Assembly: GCA_948144175.1 (NCBI GenBank)
Contig: CANXME010000542.1
Coordinates: 1,178,001 to 1,242,000, forward strand
Reading direction: 5' to 3'
Source of the DNA: Closterium sp. NIES-65
Taxonomy: Eukaryota > Streptophyta > Zygnematophyceae > Desmidiales > Closteriaceae
Length of the DNA stretch: 64,000 nt
In this document: positions 1-8,919 of the stretch, piece by piece
Numbering within the stretch: the stretch's first letter is position 1
Layout: each line of letters begins with the position of its first letter
Notes under the pieces: model-generated
Told to the model about the DNA's origin: nothing
Databases searched by the model: none
The model's input: the letters and a program-made list of their open reading frames with translations, nothing else
Made by a program: the position numbers and the translations under genes

Positions 1-539
1 CTCATTATGGTCTCCCCCCCACCCCCCCCCCCTCCTTCCACCACTCACCCCTCCTCGCCCCCATGTGCGTACGATGCTTGTAGACGCCGAAAAAATCGCA
101 GCCAGTGAACCTTGTCCTTTTCATCTGCAAATCTGACTATGCGTCAGCCACTAAACAGCCGCCACGACTGGGACGATCGTATTTCTACTGTCGCGGCGAA
201 TCATCACGCACCAGCCGGACCACTCAATCCACAAATCGCTGTAGGGGAGGAGGCGGCGCACCACCACCAAACCCAACTCTGGGAAAGGACTTTCATTTTG
301 TGCTCTGTGTGGATGGCGCATCCCGCACACCTGTTCGCCGGGGAGGACCGCGCGGAGGAAGCATTCCGCCGAGGCAGCACTCCCTCACGTATCCATATCC
401 ACTGTCCACCCATATCAATTTCCAAAATCTTGCTGCTTCATACATTCAGTGAGCCAGCGCTGCGACTTTCGCGCACACTGTGGCATAGCTCAATCCTCTC
501 CTCCGTCGCGCTCACCCACTGCCAGCGGCGATAACGACC
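1..539 (+). other. 5' flank and probable leader of the decayed glycoprotein paralogue
   Basis: No convincing coding sequence is seen; the small overlapping frames here have no recognisable domain. The last ~100 bases before the ATG at 540 resemble, by eye, the reverse complement of the segment just upstream of the intact gene (about 20512-20620), sharing CTTTCGCG and GGCATA blocks. The duplication therefore probably included some 5' sequence. Bases 15-60 are C-rich low complexity. Confidence 0.5.
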
Positions 540-2365
540 ATGGAGCGCCAATACCTCACCTTAGCGCTGCTGCTGCTCGCGGTCACCATCTCGACGTCCG
601 CCGTGACCACAACGAAACACGGCACGCTCATTATCAGCAACGCCGACCGCAGCCTGACGGTCGACAATTACACCATCCACGGCAAGACCATCGTCGACAA
701 CGAAACCAAAGCCATCGTCAAGCCAAAGAAAAACCCCGACGGCTCGCTCACGGTGGAGGGCAAGTACACGTGGTACCCGAACGGGACCATCGTCGCACCT
801 GGTGTGACTATAGCGGTCGCCGGTAAGGCCAGCTACGTGCAAATCGCGAAGACGAAGCTGTTCGGCATTGACGGCGTCGCCCGGGACGCCGCGACAAACA
901 ATGTGATCCCGTGGATCGAGGACGACGCCGCGAAGACGTTCACTGCTGGCGACATCACGGGCTGGTCGAACGGCACGTTCCTCGGTTCTAACGGCGTCGT
1001 GCTGCGAACGCGCCTCAGATTCAAGCCATCGAACGGCACCCGCGGCGGCGGGAGCACAGGTACTCGCGGGGGCACGGGCACGGGCACGGGCACGGGTGGA
1101 AGCACGGGCATGGGCGGAGGCACTGGCATGGGAGCACAGGCACGGGCTGATGCACGGGCAATGGCGGAAGCACGGGCAATGGCGGGGTGTAAACCCCAAC
1201 AGCCGTGTGCCTTTCGGCAAGGACTACATTCTGTTGCCCAACGGCACTGCTGTGGACTCCTCTGGCAAGCCCGTCAAGCGAGTTGCCAATCCTGTTCGGC
1301 GGTTCGGTGGTGCGCGGCGACAGTTAGCTCGCTGTATTCCGAAAGCAGCTATTCCTTCCTCATACTTAGCCCCCTGGTGGTGATTCCGCTAGAGGTCTCG
1401 ACTTCACTGTCCACAACAACGGCACACTCACTGCTCACCTTCACCTTTGTCATGCCCACTCCGACGCCCACTGCTCAATTGAACGCATTCAAAACAACAA
1501 CAATTGACACCATCAGCTTTGTTGCTGCTCATCTTTCTCCCAGCCCCAGCAACCCCCCTGCATCTCCTACTCCCTCCTCCCCTACTCCCTCCTCCCGTAC
1601 TCCCTCCTCCCCTGCAGCCTCACCGCCACCGCCCAAGCCTGCTGCCATGATGCTTTCTGTGCCTTTGTTCTTCATTGTGTTGGATATATCTGCTGCTCTC
1701 GTTTCCCACAGCTTTCATTTCAGCCCGTTTCCTCTCTCCTGTTTCCCTGTTTCCGCCCCCTTTCTTTCTTCCCAGGCAGCCGCGTGCCCATGTCCCCGAC
1801 ACCGTTATTCTACAATATCTCTTACATCACTTCCACTATTCGTTTGTTAGCTCTCTCATGTGACTCTACTCCCGCTGTCCCAACTCCGTCCTGCCCTCCA
1901 CTTGTCAGGTGCTCCCAGCCCCAGCCCCACCCCCAGCCCCATCCCCAGTCCCAGCCCCGCCCCCAGCCCAAGCACCCCCCCTGCATCTCCTACTCCCTCC
2001 TCCCCTTCTGCCCCACCGCCACCACCTAAGCCTGCTGGTATGTTTCTTCTGAGTTGGTTTCTCTGCTTTGGGTTGATCGCTTCTACTGTTGTCGTTTTTT
2101 GCAACTGTAATCTCAGCATGTTACCCCTCGCTTCCCTGCTTCCCCTCGTCCCCCGCCCCTTCCCTCCCTCCCTCCCCCCCCTCCCCCTTTCTTCGGAGAC
2201 AATCACATGCCCTTCTCCCACCCTTCTTTTGCTTCCACAAATGGTTTTCTATTGCTCTCATGTGACTCCCACCTTGTCCTCCCCTTACCAGGTTCTCTCG
2301 CTTCACCAGTCACTGTCTTGGCCACTGCCATTGCTGTTGCCCTCACCTCTCTGCTCTTTGCGTAG
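540..2365 (+). pseudogene. Decayed paralogue of the secreted Gly/Thr-repeat glycoprotein
   Basis: The ATG at 540 opens a signal peptide (MERQYLTLALLLLAVTIS) and about 160 residues closely matching the start of the minus-strand gene at 20511: NYTI, the NPDGSLT/MEGKYTWYPNGTI block and TAGDITGW.NGTF. A short Gly-Ser-Thr repeat follows (about 1036-1190) instead of ~350 residues. It contains frame slips, so the next conserved block (VPFGKDY...LPNGTAVDSSGKPVK) is read in another frame (about 1195-1290). Most of the ~150-residue modules of the intact gene are missing. The end is preserved: a Pro/Ser/Ala stretch, PPPPKPAG, an intron (2038-2291), then a 24-residue hydrophobic tail ending at TAG 2363-2365. 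The tail module looks tandemly duplicated (about 1545-1905 and 1970-2291), and only the second copy keeps the GTATGT donor. Unannotated introns could account for some breaks, but repeat-phase slips argue for a pseudogene. Confidence 0.75.
2038..2291 (+). other. Intron near the 3' end of the decayed paralogue
   Basis: It begins GTATGT directly after AAGCCTGCTG and ends in a pyrimidine-rich tract with CCAG. Splicing joins a phase-1 G to GT TCT and yields PAGSLASPVTVLATAIAVAL and a short hydrophobic end before TAG. The same join, phase and tail exist in the minus-strand paralogue, which is strong comparative support. Confidence 0.82.
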
Positions 2366-2813
2366 AGCAGTGTGTCAAACATGAAACAACAGGAGAGTCA
2401 AGTCAGTGACAATATCAAAATCACAGTACCGGTACCAAGTGCACTGTGAGGACACAAGTCAAATGGCAGCACCGCCAGCGTGCTTCCGTTGAAGTTGGCT
2501 GTTCTATTCTGAGGGGCTGTTGGGATTTTGCTGGGGGATTTGTTAGGGTATTGCAGTGGCTACGGGTTGGAAGTTCTAAATGTTTTGGTTACCATAGAAT
2601 GACTGTCAGTTGCAATTGTGTGCATGTTGCTTTGACAGATTCTGTTGTTGTACAAGCCATGCTGGTCAATGGCATTGTCATATAGGATAGGTTTGAGATA
2701 CTGTATTGTGAGTCATGAGTCTGATTGAGCACAGATGTGTGTAGTGAACACCTTGGAAAGTGGACTGTGCATATCATATAATGTATATCTACGCGTAAAG
2801 AATAGTACATTAG
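2366..2813 (+). other. 3' flank homologous to the 3' flank of the minus-strand gene
   Basis: From the stop codon to about 2690 this aligns by eye with the reverse complement of about 15915-16174. Shared blocks include CATGAAACAACAGGAGAG, GGCAGCACCGCCAGC, AGAATGACT and CATGCTGGTCAATGGCATTG. It is therefore 3' UTR and flank duplicated with the gene. The last five bases (ATTAG, 2809-2813) are the target-site duplication of gypsy element A and recur at 15621-15625. Confidence 0.75.
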
Positions 2814-3146
2814 TGTAAGGAAATTCCCTTTTCCTTACTTCGCGTCCCTGCTCAACGCGTACATCACTGTAGCACCTCAGTCAGCACCGTTACCACTTGC
2901 GACCATCGCATCATTCATCATCCCGCCCTTTTTCGCACATCGCATCCCGACCTCACGGCTCGGCTGGTAACCCGCGCTCCGGGCCTACGCTTCGACACTT
3001 TCCCAACCTCAGTCCCAGGCTCGTCGCGCGACCATTACCGTTACCACTATAGTTTCGCTATATAATGTTCGCTCATGCCTTCGCTCATTTGTATTCTTGC
3101 TTCGATAGTGCAATTCTCGTTCGTTCACTCAATTGCATTCGTAACA
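2814..3146 (+). repeat. 5' LTR of gypsy A
   Basis: Direct repeat of 15288-15620 with equal length (333 bp), starting TGTAAGG and ending GTAACA. It contains a TATATAA box at 3059-3065. The near-identity of the two copies shows recent transposition. Confidence 0.95.
3059..3065 (+). promoter_or_regulatory. TATA box in gypsy A LTR
   Basis: TATATAA lies 81 bp before the LTR end and is repeated in the 3' LTR at 15533-15539. It is the expected position for a Pol II core promoter at the U3/R boundary. The transcription start itself is not visible. Confidence 0.6.
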
Positions 3147-3148
3147 CT

Positions 3149-3162
3149 TGGTATTCAGAGCC
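3149..3162 (+). other. Primer binding site of gypsy A
   Basis: TGGTATTCAGAGCC (3149-3162 with its leading T) starts two bases after the LTR. It resembles the plant initiator-tRNA-Met site TGGTATCAGAGC but carries an extra T, so either the primer tRNA differs or the match is imperfect. Confidence 0.7.
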
Positions 3163-3327
3163 TACGGTCTCATCTCGGACCGCATCCACACCTTCGCTTC
3201 CCACTATCTCAATTTTTGGGGGGGCTAGACGTCTCTCAGCGACACAGCACCGCCGCTCGTAGTGCTCTCTCGAAAGCACGCACGGCCACGACCGAGGCTC
3301 TCGCTGAGCTTGCCCGACACCCCCGCC

Positions 3328-4506
3328 ATGGCCGATTTCAATCTCGCCACGTTGACGCAGGAGCAACTCGATCGTCTCGTGCGTCAATTGGAGGATTCGG
3401 CGCTCGAAATCGCGACTCTCACGGCGGAACGTGACTCCGCCCGTCAACAGTCAACGGTGAACGTACCGACGACATCACACGCACAAACCAATGCATCTGC
3501 ACATTTGGAGGAGCCCATCGTCATCTCATCCGGCACACCAACGCAACACAACAGCACGGGACAGCGCTCAGGCGCAGCCAGTTACGGCGCAGCCCAACCG
3601 ATGCCCGGCATGGGAGGGAACAGGAGCGCATTAAGCCCACGGGAGCCCCGAGAAGCCCGTCGGCACGTGGAGTTTGCGGCGACAAGTGGCGAGAACGCCA
3701 TGATGGCCCCAATGCCACTCAAGCCGCAACGCCCGCCCTGCTTCGACCCAAGCCAACGCGGCGGCCCGACAGTTCAATCGTGGGTCTTCACGATGAATGT
3801 GTTTTTCGACGCCAACTACGTCGAGTCGGACGCCGCCAAGATCCGGTATGCGGTTTCACTACTCAGGGGCCCCGCCATGGACTGGTGGCGAGTCATTGTG
3901 ACGTCGCCGCGCGCCTACGAGCCACCGTCGCACGAGGAAGGGCCCTCGGGTCCAGCTGTTACCTGGAGTTCGTTCTGCGAAACCGCCCAATACAGCACGT
4001 GGGATGCGTGGTGCGCAGGACTTCGGGCGCGCTTTGAGCCGATCGCGGCCTCGATTTCGGCGCGTCAGAAACTGCGCACTTGGCGCCAGCTCGGGTCAGT
4101 TCAAGACTACACCAGCGGGTTTCTCGCACTTTGCGAACAGGTCGGCTACATGCACGAGGCAGAGCGGGTGGACTGTTACGTCGGAGGGCTGAAGCCGGAC
4201 ATCTCGCACGAGATAATGCTACGCGGACTCTCGAATTTCAACGAGATCCTCGCGCTCGCCGAGAAAATCGATATCCTACGCCGACCGAGACCGGGGTCCT
4301 ATTACGGACATCGTCCTCGGGGACCGACCGAGCACGCCACTGTACATGCCGTCGCAGCGAATGCAGCTGCCGCGCCGTTTAGAGGGCGCTGCTTTGCTTG
4401 CAACCGGCCGGGCCATCGCAAGAGCGAATGTCCAGAGGAGCTGAGGCGTCGAGGAGCAGAGCAGGGGAGGGAGTCTCGGAGGCAGGGAAACGCCAGCAGT
4501 CAGTAG
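3328..4506 (+). CDS. gag: Gypsy A Gag
   Basis: A 392-residue capsid/nucleocapsid precursor that would package element RNA into cytoplasmic particles. The ATG at 3328 (MADFNLATLTQEQL) is preferred over the in-frame ATG at 3262 because homologous Gags start with a short acidic/helical segment and the extra 22 residues are Arg-rich, leader-like. An N-terminal coiled-coil-like segment precedes a retrotransposon Gag domain (WVFTMNVFFDANYV, RGPAMDWW, YTSGFLALCEQVGYM). A classical zinc knuckle, C-X2-C-X4-H-X4-C, lies at residues about 355-368 (4390-4431). The frame ends at TAG 4504-4506, inside the frameshift stem. Pol follows in the -1 frame. Confidence 0.9.
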   Translation: MADFNLATLTQEQLDRLVRQLEDSALEIATLTAERDSARQQSTVNVPTTSHAQTNASAHLEEPIVISSGTPTQHNSTGQRSGAASYGAAQPMPGMGGNRSALSPREPREARRHVEFAATSGENAMMAPMPLKPQRPPCFDPSQRGGPTVQSWVFTMNVFFDANYVESDAAKIRYAVSLLRGPAMDWWRVIVTSPRAYEPPSHEEGPSGPAVTWSSFCETAQYSTWDAWCAGLRARFEPIAASISARQKLRTWRQLGSVQDYTSGFLALCEQVGYMHEAERVDCYVGGLKPDISHEIMLRGLSNFNEILALAEKIDILRRPRPGSYYGHRPRGPTEHATVHAVAANAAAAPFRGRCFACNRPGHRKSECPEELRRRGAEQGRESRRQGNASSQ

Positions 4507-4547
4507 AAGTTGGGCCAACTACTGACGAGACTGCCTGCTCGCCCAAC
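4485..4547 (+). promoter_or_regulatory. -1 ribosomal frameshift signal: slippery heptamer plus H-type pseudoknot
   Basis: The heptamer GGGAAAC (4485-4491) sits in the Gag frame as G GGA AAC, the canonical X XXY YYZ arrangement. After a 7-nt spacer, 4499-4506 (GTCAGTAG) pairs perfectly with 4519-4526 (CTACTGAC). The loop segment 4509-4515 (GTTGGGC) pairs perfectly with 4541-4547 (GCCCAAC). Together they give an H-type pseudoknot with stems of 8 and 7 bp. The gag stop codon lies in stem 1. Pol is in the -1 frame and open across the site. All parts are read directly; function is inferred from known -1 frameshift signals. Confidence 0.85.
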
Positions 4548-7500
4548 CACACCGACCCTCACCGAGTCACAGTACCGATTCACGCCATCGATCGGGCTCG
4601 GATGAATAAGGAGGGTACAGCGACGGATTGCCCGGTACTGATCTACGGGAAAATACAGGGAGCAGCAGTGAAGATCTTCATTGACGGAGGAGCAAGCCAC
4701 AGCTTAGTTAATACCGCAACCGCACGAAAATTACAGTTAACGCTTAACCGATGTTTACCTGAGATAGATGCACGCTTAGTCGACGGCACGCCCCTGGCCA
4801 TACGGGAAAAGGTGGAGCGCGTAAAAGTCCGCTGCGGGGGGAACTTCGGGTTTACACAGGAAATGCTCGCGACGACACTGGATGGGCACGACATTTTATT
4901 GGGACGTGATTGGCTGCGACGGTACAACCCACGGATCGACTGGACGACGGGGAGCTGCACAGTGCGAAGTAATGGTAACTGGGTCGTTCTACCTCGCTGG
5001 CAACCACCCAAATCTTCGACGGTCCAGGTCAACGCCATCACGATGAAACGGGCTGTCGCTGCTGGAGCTGACGTGTACGCAGTGGATATCGCACTCTTAG
5101 AAAAAGATGAGCAGCCGAGTGATTTGGAGAAACTGCTGGCAACTGTACTGACCGAACTACAGGCACTACTGAAACAGTTCCCGGGGATATTTCCGGATGA
5201 TTTACCACAGGGACTGCCACCTCAGCGGGCACACGACCATAGGATCGAGTTAGAACCGGGGGCACAGCCAACTGTACAGCGGCAATTTCGACTGACACAG
5301 CCCGAGCTCGACGAGTTAAGGAAGCAGTTAGATTACCTGTTAGAGAAGCAGTTTATCCGTCCGAGCTCGTCACTGTTCGCCGCACCGATACTGTTCACAC
5401 CGAAAAAAGACGGAGGGTTCCGCATGTGCATCGACTACCGAGCGCTTAACAGGGTAACAGTCAAATCGCGATACCCCATCCCCCGCGCCGACGAACTGAT
5501 CGACCAACTGCGAACAGCACGAGTCTTTTCGAAAATAGATTTACGGGGAGGTTACCATCAGATTCGGGTCGAACCATCGGACTGCGCCAAAACAGCATTT
5601 AGGACTAGGTACGGGTCATTCGAGTATACAGTAATGCCATTCGGGCTGACGAACGCGCCTGCGACATTTCAGATGACCATGAACGAGGCGTTTAGACCAC
5701 TTTTAGATAAATGCGTGATAGTTTACCTGGACGATATTCTAGTTTACAGCCGGGATAAGCAGCAACACTTAGTGGATCTTGAAGCAGTTTTTAAGGTTTT
5801 GGAGGAACATCGGCTACTCACCAAGGGCTCCAAGTGCGAGTTTTTTCGGGACAGGCTAGAGTTTTTGGGTCACGTCATTTCGGAGGCTGGGGTTGAGATT
5901 GACCCAAAGAAGCTGGATACGGTAAAAGCGTGGCGCCCCCCGACGAACATCACGGAACTGCAGAGTTTTTTAGGTTTTGTTAATTACGTTCGACGGTTCG
6001 TGCCCGACATGGCACGTTTAACAGCCCCACTGACTGATTTACTGCGTAAGGGGGTCGCTTTTACGTGGGGGGAGAAAGAGCATGCTGCCTTCTCTGCCCT
6101 GAAAAACGTTCTCTGTTCACCACCCGTTCTACGCATCGCTGATCCCCACCGCCCTTTCGAAGTGGTTACCGACGCAAGTGACACCGCCATCGGAGCTGTA
6201 CTGTTACAGGACTTCGGCGACGGCCTCCAACCCATCGCCTACGAATCACGCAAACTACATCCGCCTGAGCGAAATTACCCGATACACGACCGCGAAATGT
6301 TCGCGATCGTGCACGCATTCAAAGTGTGGCGCTGCTACTTGACCGGCGCAGACGTGACAGTGCGGATAGACCATCGATCTCTACAGTACCTCCGCGCACA
6401 GCCCCACCTCAACCCACGACAGATTCGATGGCTCGATTTCCTCGAGTCGAATTTTCACTATACGGTCACATACAAAAAAGGAGCCTCGAATATCGCCGAC
6501 GCACTGACCCGCCCCACTGCCCAGATCCACGCGATACTACTCGCCCAGACCAGCCCGCTACCGACAGGCCTATTTACCCACGGATATCAAACAGACCCGT
6601 TCTTTACAGGAGGCAACTCACAACAATTCGCAGCGGCAAAAGGAGTCTATTACGTAAAAGCTGGAACGAACCGCATCTGGGTACCAGGATACACGCTACT
6701 GCGGGAACTACTGTTACAGGAAGCACACGACGGAGTTACCTCGGGACATTTCGGGGTAGAAAAAACACGGCAACAGCTGCAGCGGTATTACTACTGGCCA
6801 GAAATGTTGACTGATGTGCAACGACACGTGGCATCGTGTCCCACTTGCCAGCTCATGAAGTCAAGCAGGAAGCGGCCGGCGGGACAATTGCAACCCATCC
6901 CGCCCCCAGAGCGTGCTTGGCAGCAGGTGACGATGGATTTCGTCACGGGGTTACCAGCTGGGGCGAGTGGGAATGACGCGATCCTGGTCGTCGTCGATCG
7001 ACTAACGAAGATGGCTCATTTCGCAGCATGCAGGAAATCAATCACAGCCGAGGAAACCGCCCGACTCTTCATCACCACCGTCGTTCGACTGCACGGGATA
7101 CCCGCATCGATCATCAGCGACAGGGACACGAAATTTACAAGCAACTTCTGGCGGAACCTGTGGCAGCAGTTCGGCACGCGCTTACAGTTTAGTTCATCCT
7201 ATCACCCCGAAACCGACGGACAGACGGAACGGACAAATCAGACCATGGAGCAGCTGATTCGAGCCACGTGCGACGATCCGAATACGTGGGAACAGCAGCT
7301 GCCACTCATCGAGTTCGCATACAATAACACACCATCAGCCATGACGCAACAGTCGCCGTTTTACTTGAATTACGGACAGGACCCAACAGTACCCATGACA
7401 CCGAATCCCGACAACCCCGTCCCACGAGCACAACAGTTCGCCGAGATTCTGCAAGCAGCACGGACCAGGGCAGCAGAAGCAATCAAAAAATCTAACATCA

Positions 7501-7994
7501 TCGCTAAACGCAACGCCGATCGCCATCGCAGACCCATTACTTATCAGCCCAACGACCTCGTTTTACTCGACACTCAGAACCTCCGCCTGCCCATCACTCC
7601 AAAACTCCGCCCTCGATACTGTGGGCCATTTCGAATCAGTCACATGGTTACGCCAGTCACCGCGCACCTCCTCCTCCCTGCTGACTGGTACGTCAGCCCC
7701 TCGTTCCACGTTAGCTTACTTCGCCCTTACGTGCCATCCACCAGCCAACTCCCACAACATCGACCCACCAGCATGACACGACCACCAACCGAACCAGTCA
7801 TCACCCCCGACAAGATCCTGAGTCACAGAGTTCGCGACCCTCGAGGAGCCCGCAAAGTAGAGTTTCTGATCCGCTGGAAAGATCGTACCCCCACCGAGGA
7901 CAATTGGGTTCCCCTGGAGAAAGTTGAAAATCACCCCGTCGTCACCGACTACCTACGTAGCCGCAATTTCCGAGACATCCACGCGCTTTCATAA
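4491..7994 (+). CDS. pol: Gypsy A Pol (protease, RT, RNase H, integrase, chromodomain)
   Basis: It is read by -1 slippage from Gag, so the start given is the first codon after the slip; the frame is open back to 4398. Residues are numbered from 4491. The aspartic protease has the motif FIDGGAS (Asp 65; Gly replaces the usual Ser/Thr). RT has YLDDILVYS (about 412-420). RNase H has TDAS (about 561). Integrase has an H-H-C-C finger (GHFGVEKTR...CPTCQLMKS) and a D,D-35-E core (Asp 816, Asp 877, Glu 913). The C-terminus has a chromodomain (EFLIRWKDRTPTEDNW, about 1120-1140), which in chromoviruses directs integration to marked chromatin. No stop or frameshift is seen. Stop at 7992-7994. Confidence 0.93.
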   Translation, partial: RQQSVEVGPTTDETACSPNHTDPHRVTVPIHAIDRARMNKEGTATDCPVLIYGKIQGAAVKIFIDGGASHSLVNTATARKLQLTLNRCLPEIDARLVDGTPLAIREKVERVKVRCGGNFGFTQEMLATTLDGHDILLGRDWLRRYNPRIDWTTGSCTVRSNGNWVVLPRWQPPKSSTVQVNAITMKRAVAAGADVYAVDIALLEKDEQPSDLEKLLATVLTELQALLKQFPGIFPDDLPQGLPPQRAHDHRIELEPGAQPTVQRQFRLTQPELDELRKQLDYLLEKQFIRPSSSLFAAPILFTPKKDGGFRMCIDYRALNRVTVKSRYPIPRADELIDQLRTARVFSKIDLRGGYHQIRVEPSDCAKTAFRTRYGSFEYTVMPFGLTNAPATFQMTMNEAFRPLLDKCVIVYLDDILVYSRDKQQHLVDLEAVFKVLEEHRLLTKGSKCEFFRDRLEFLGHVISEAGVEIDPKKLDTVKAWRPPTNITELQSFLGFVNYVRRFVPDMARLTAPLTDLLRKGVAFTWGEKEHAAFSALKNVLCSPPVLRIADPHRPFEVVTDASDTAIGAVLLQDFGDGLQPIAYESRKLHPPERNYPIHDREMFAIVHAFKVWRCYLTGADVTVRIDHRSLQYLRAQPHLNPRQIRWLDFLESNFHYTVTYKKGASNIADALTRPTAQIHAILLAQTSPLPTGLFTHGYQTDPFFTGGNSQQFAAAKGVYYVKAGTNRIWVPGYTLLRELLLQEAHDGVTSGHFGVEKTRQQLQRYYYWPEMLTDVQRHVASCPTCQLMKSSRKRPAGQLQPIPPPERAWQQVTMDFVTGLPAGASGNDAILVVVDRLTKMAHFAACRKSITAEETARLFITTVVRLHGIPASIISDRDTKFTSNFWRNLWQQFGTRLQFSSSYHPETDGQTERTNQTMEQLIRATCDDPNTWEQQLPLIEFAYNNTPSAMTQQSPFYLNYGQDPTVPMTPNPDNPVPRAQQFAEILQAARTRAAEAIKKSNIIAKRNADRHRRPITYQPNDLVLLDTQNLRLPITPKLRPRYCGPFRISHMVTPVTAHLLLPADWYVSPSFHVSLLRPYVPSTSQLPQHRPTSMTRPPTEPVITPDKILSHRVRDPRGARKVEFLIRWKDRTPTEDNWVPLEKVENHPVVTDYLRSRNFRDIHALS

Positions 7995-8007
7995 GGAGGA
8001 CCTCCTT

Positions 8008-8017
8008 AGGAGGGGGG
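8008..8017 (+). other. Polypurine tract of gypsy A, split by copia B
   Basis: AGGAGGGGGG (8008-8017) is the left part of the plus-strand priming tract. The right part, GGGGGGTAG, lies at 15279-15287 directly before the 3' LTR. The five G's at 8013-8017 and 15279-15283 are the target duplication made by copia B. Confidence 0.8.
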
Positions 8018-8127
8018 TGTCAAATGTTGTAGCCTGTAGTGAGGTTTGTCTTAGGGGGTACAGAAGTTAGGGTTTGTCATATGTACCCCAACCAACATCA
8101 ATGCAACATCCATTCCTCATTCTGACA
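8018..8127 (+). repeat. 5' LTR of copia B
   Basis: 110 bp, identical to 15169-15278. It contains the shared copia-LTR module: TAGCCTGTAGTG, then GGGGTACA, TTAGGGTT and TGTACCCC, the first and last of which are perfect complements and form a stem. Confidence 0.95.
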
Positions 8128-8141
8128 TGGTATCAGCTAGG
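8128..8141 (+). other. Primer binding site of copia B
   Basis: TGGTATCAGCTAGG starts directly after the LTR. Its first nine bases match the plant initiator-tRNA-Met binding sequence, the usual copia primer. Element E has a similar TGGTATCAG site at 33385. Confidence 0.75.
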
Positions 8142-8254
8142 TTAGGATCCTGTGGGATCCCGTTCCTCCGTTCTCCGTTCGTACCTCCCGAGCCTGATCC
8201 TACCTCTCGTTCGTACCAGTTTAGTTGTTACCGCGCCTAGTACCGAGCCTAGCA

Positions 8255-8860
8255 TCATCTCCCCCGTCGCGTCGCGCCCGTTCCCCCCGTCGCGTCGCGC
8301 CCGTTCCCCCCGTCGCGTCGCGCCCGTTCCCCCCGTCGCGTCGCGCCTGTTCCCCCCGTCGCGTCGCGCCCGCCTGTTCCCCCCCTGTCCCGTCGCGTCG
8401 CCCTGCCCTGTCCCGTCGCCCTGTCCCGTCGCGTCGCCCTGTCCCGTACCGTCGCCCTGTCCCGTCGCGTCGCCCTGTCCCGTCCCGTCGCGTCGCCCTG
8501 TCCCGTCGCGTCGCCCTGTCCCGTCCCGTCGCGTCGCCCTGTCCCGTCCCGTCCCGTCCCGTCGCCCTGTCCCGTCGCGTCGCCCTACCCCGTCGCGTCG
8601 CCCTGCCCTGTCCCGTCGCCCTGCTCCGTCGCGCCGCCCTGCCCCGTCGCGTCGCCCTGTCCCGTCGCGTCGCCCTGCCCCGTCGCGTCGCTCCCGCCCT
8701 TTCCCCCGTCGCGTCGCCCTCCCTAGGCCCTAGCCCGTCGCCCTCCCTAGGCCCTGGCCCGTCGCCCTCCCTAGGCTCTGGCCCGTCGCCCTACCCTAGG
8801 CCCTGGCCCGTTGCCCTACCCTACGTTTTGGCCCGTCGCCCTAGCCCGCTCTTCCGCTGC
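8255..8860 (+). repeat. GC-rich tandem array in copia B leader
   Basis: About 600 bp between the primer binding site and gag are built from variants of CCCGTCGCGTCGCCCTG, ending in a CCCTAGGCCCTGGCCCGTCG variant. Long frames through it are repeat artefacts (Arg/Pro/Ser only). Copia E and F carry equally placed arrays of different sequence. Confidence 0.85.
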
Positions 8861-8919
8861 GACTGAGTCCTCTTCCCCCCCGGTTGTTACTCGCCTGTTC
8901 GTTCGCGTTGGTTCTCACT

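Noticed and set aside
105..534. Two overlapping plus-strand frames of 115 and 140 codons upstream of the decayed gene
   Set aside because: No domain, no conserved partner at the other gene copy, and likely promoter or leader sequence.
561..1220. 219-codon minus-strand frame
   Set aside because: Antisense shadow of the N-domain of the decayed glycoprotein gene; the GC-rich strand lacks stops.
8152..8866. Overlapping Arg/Pro/Ser frames of 193 and 213 codons
   Set aside because: They are translations of the copia B leader array and lie between primer site and gag.
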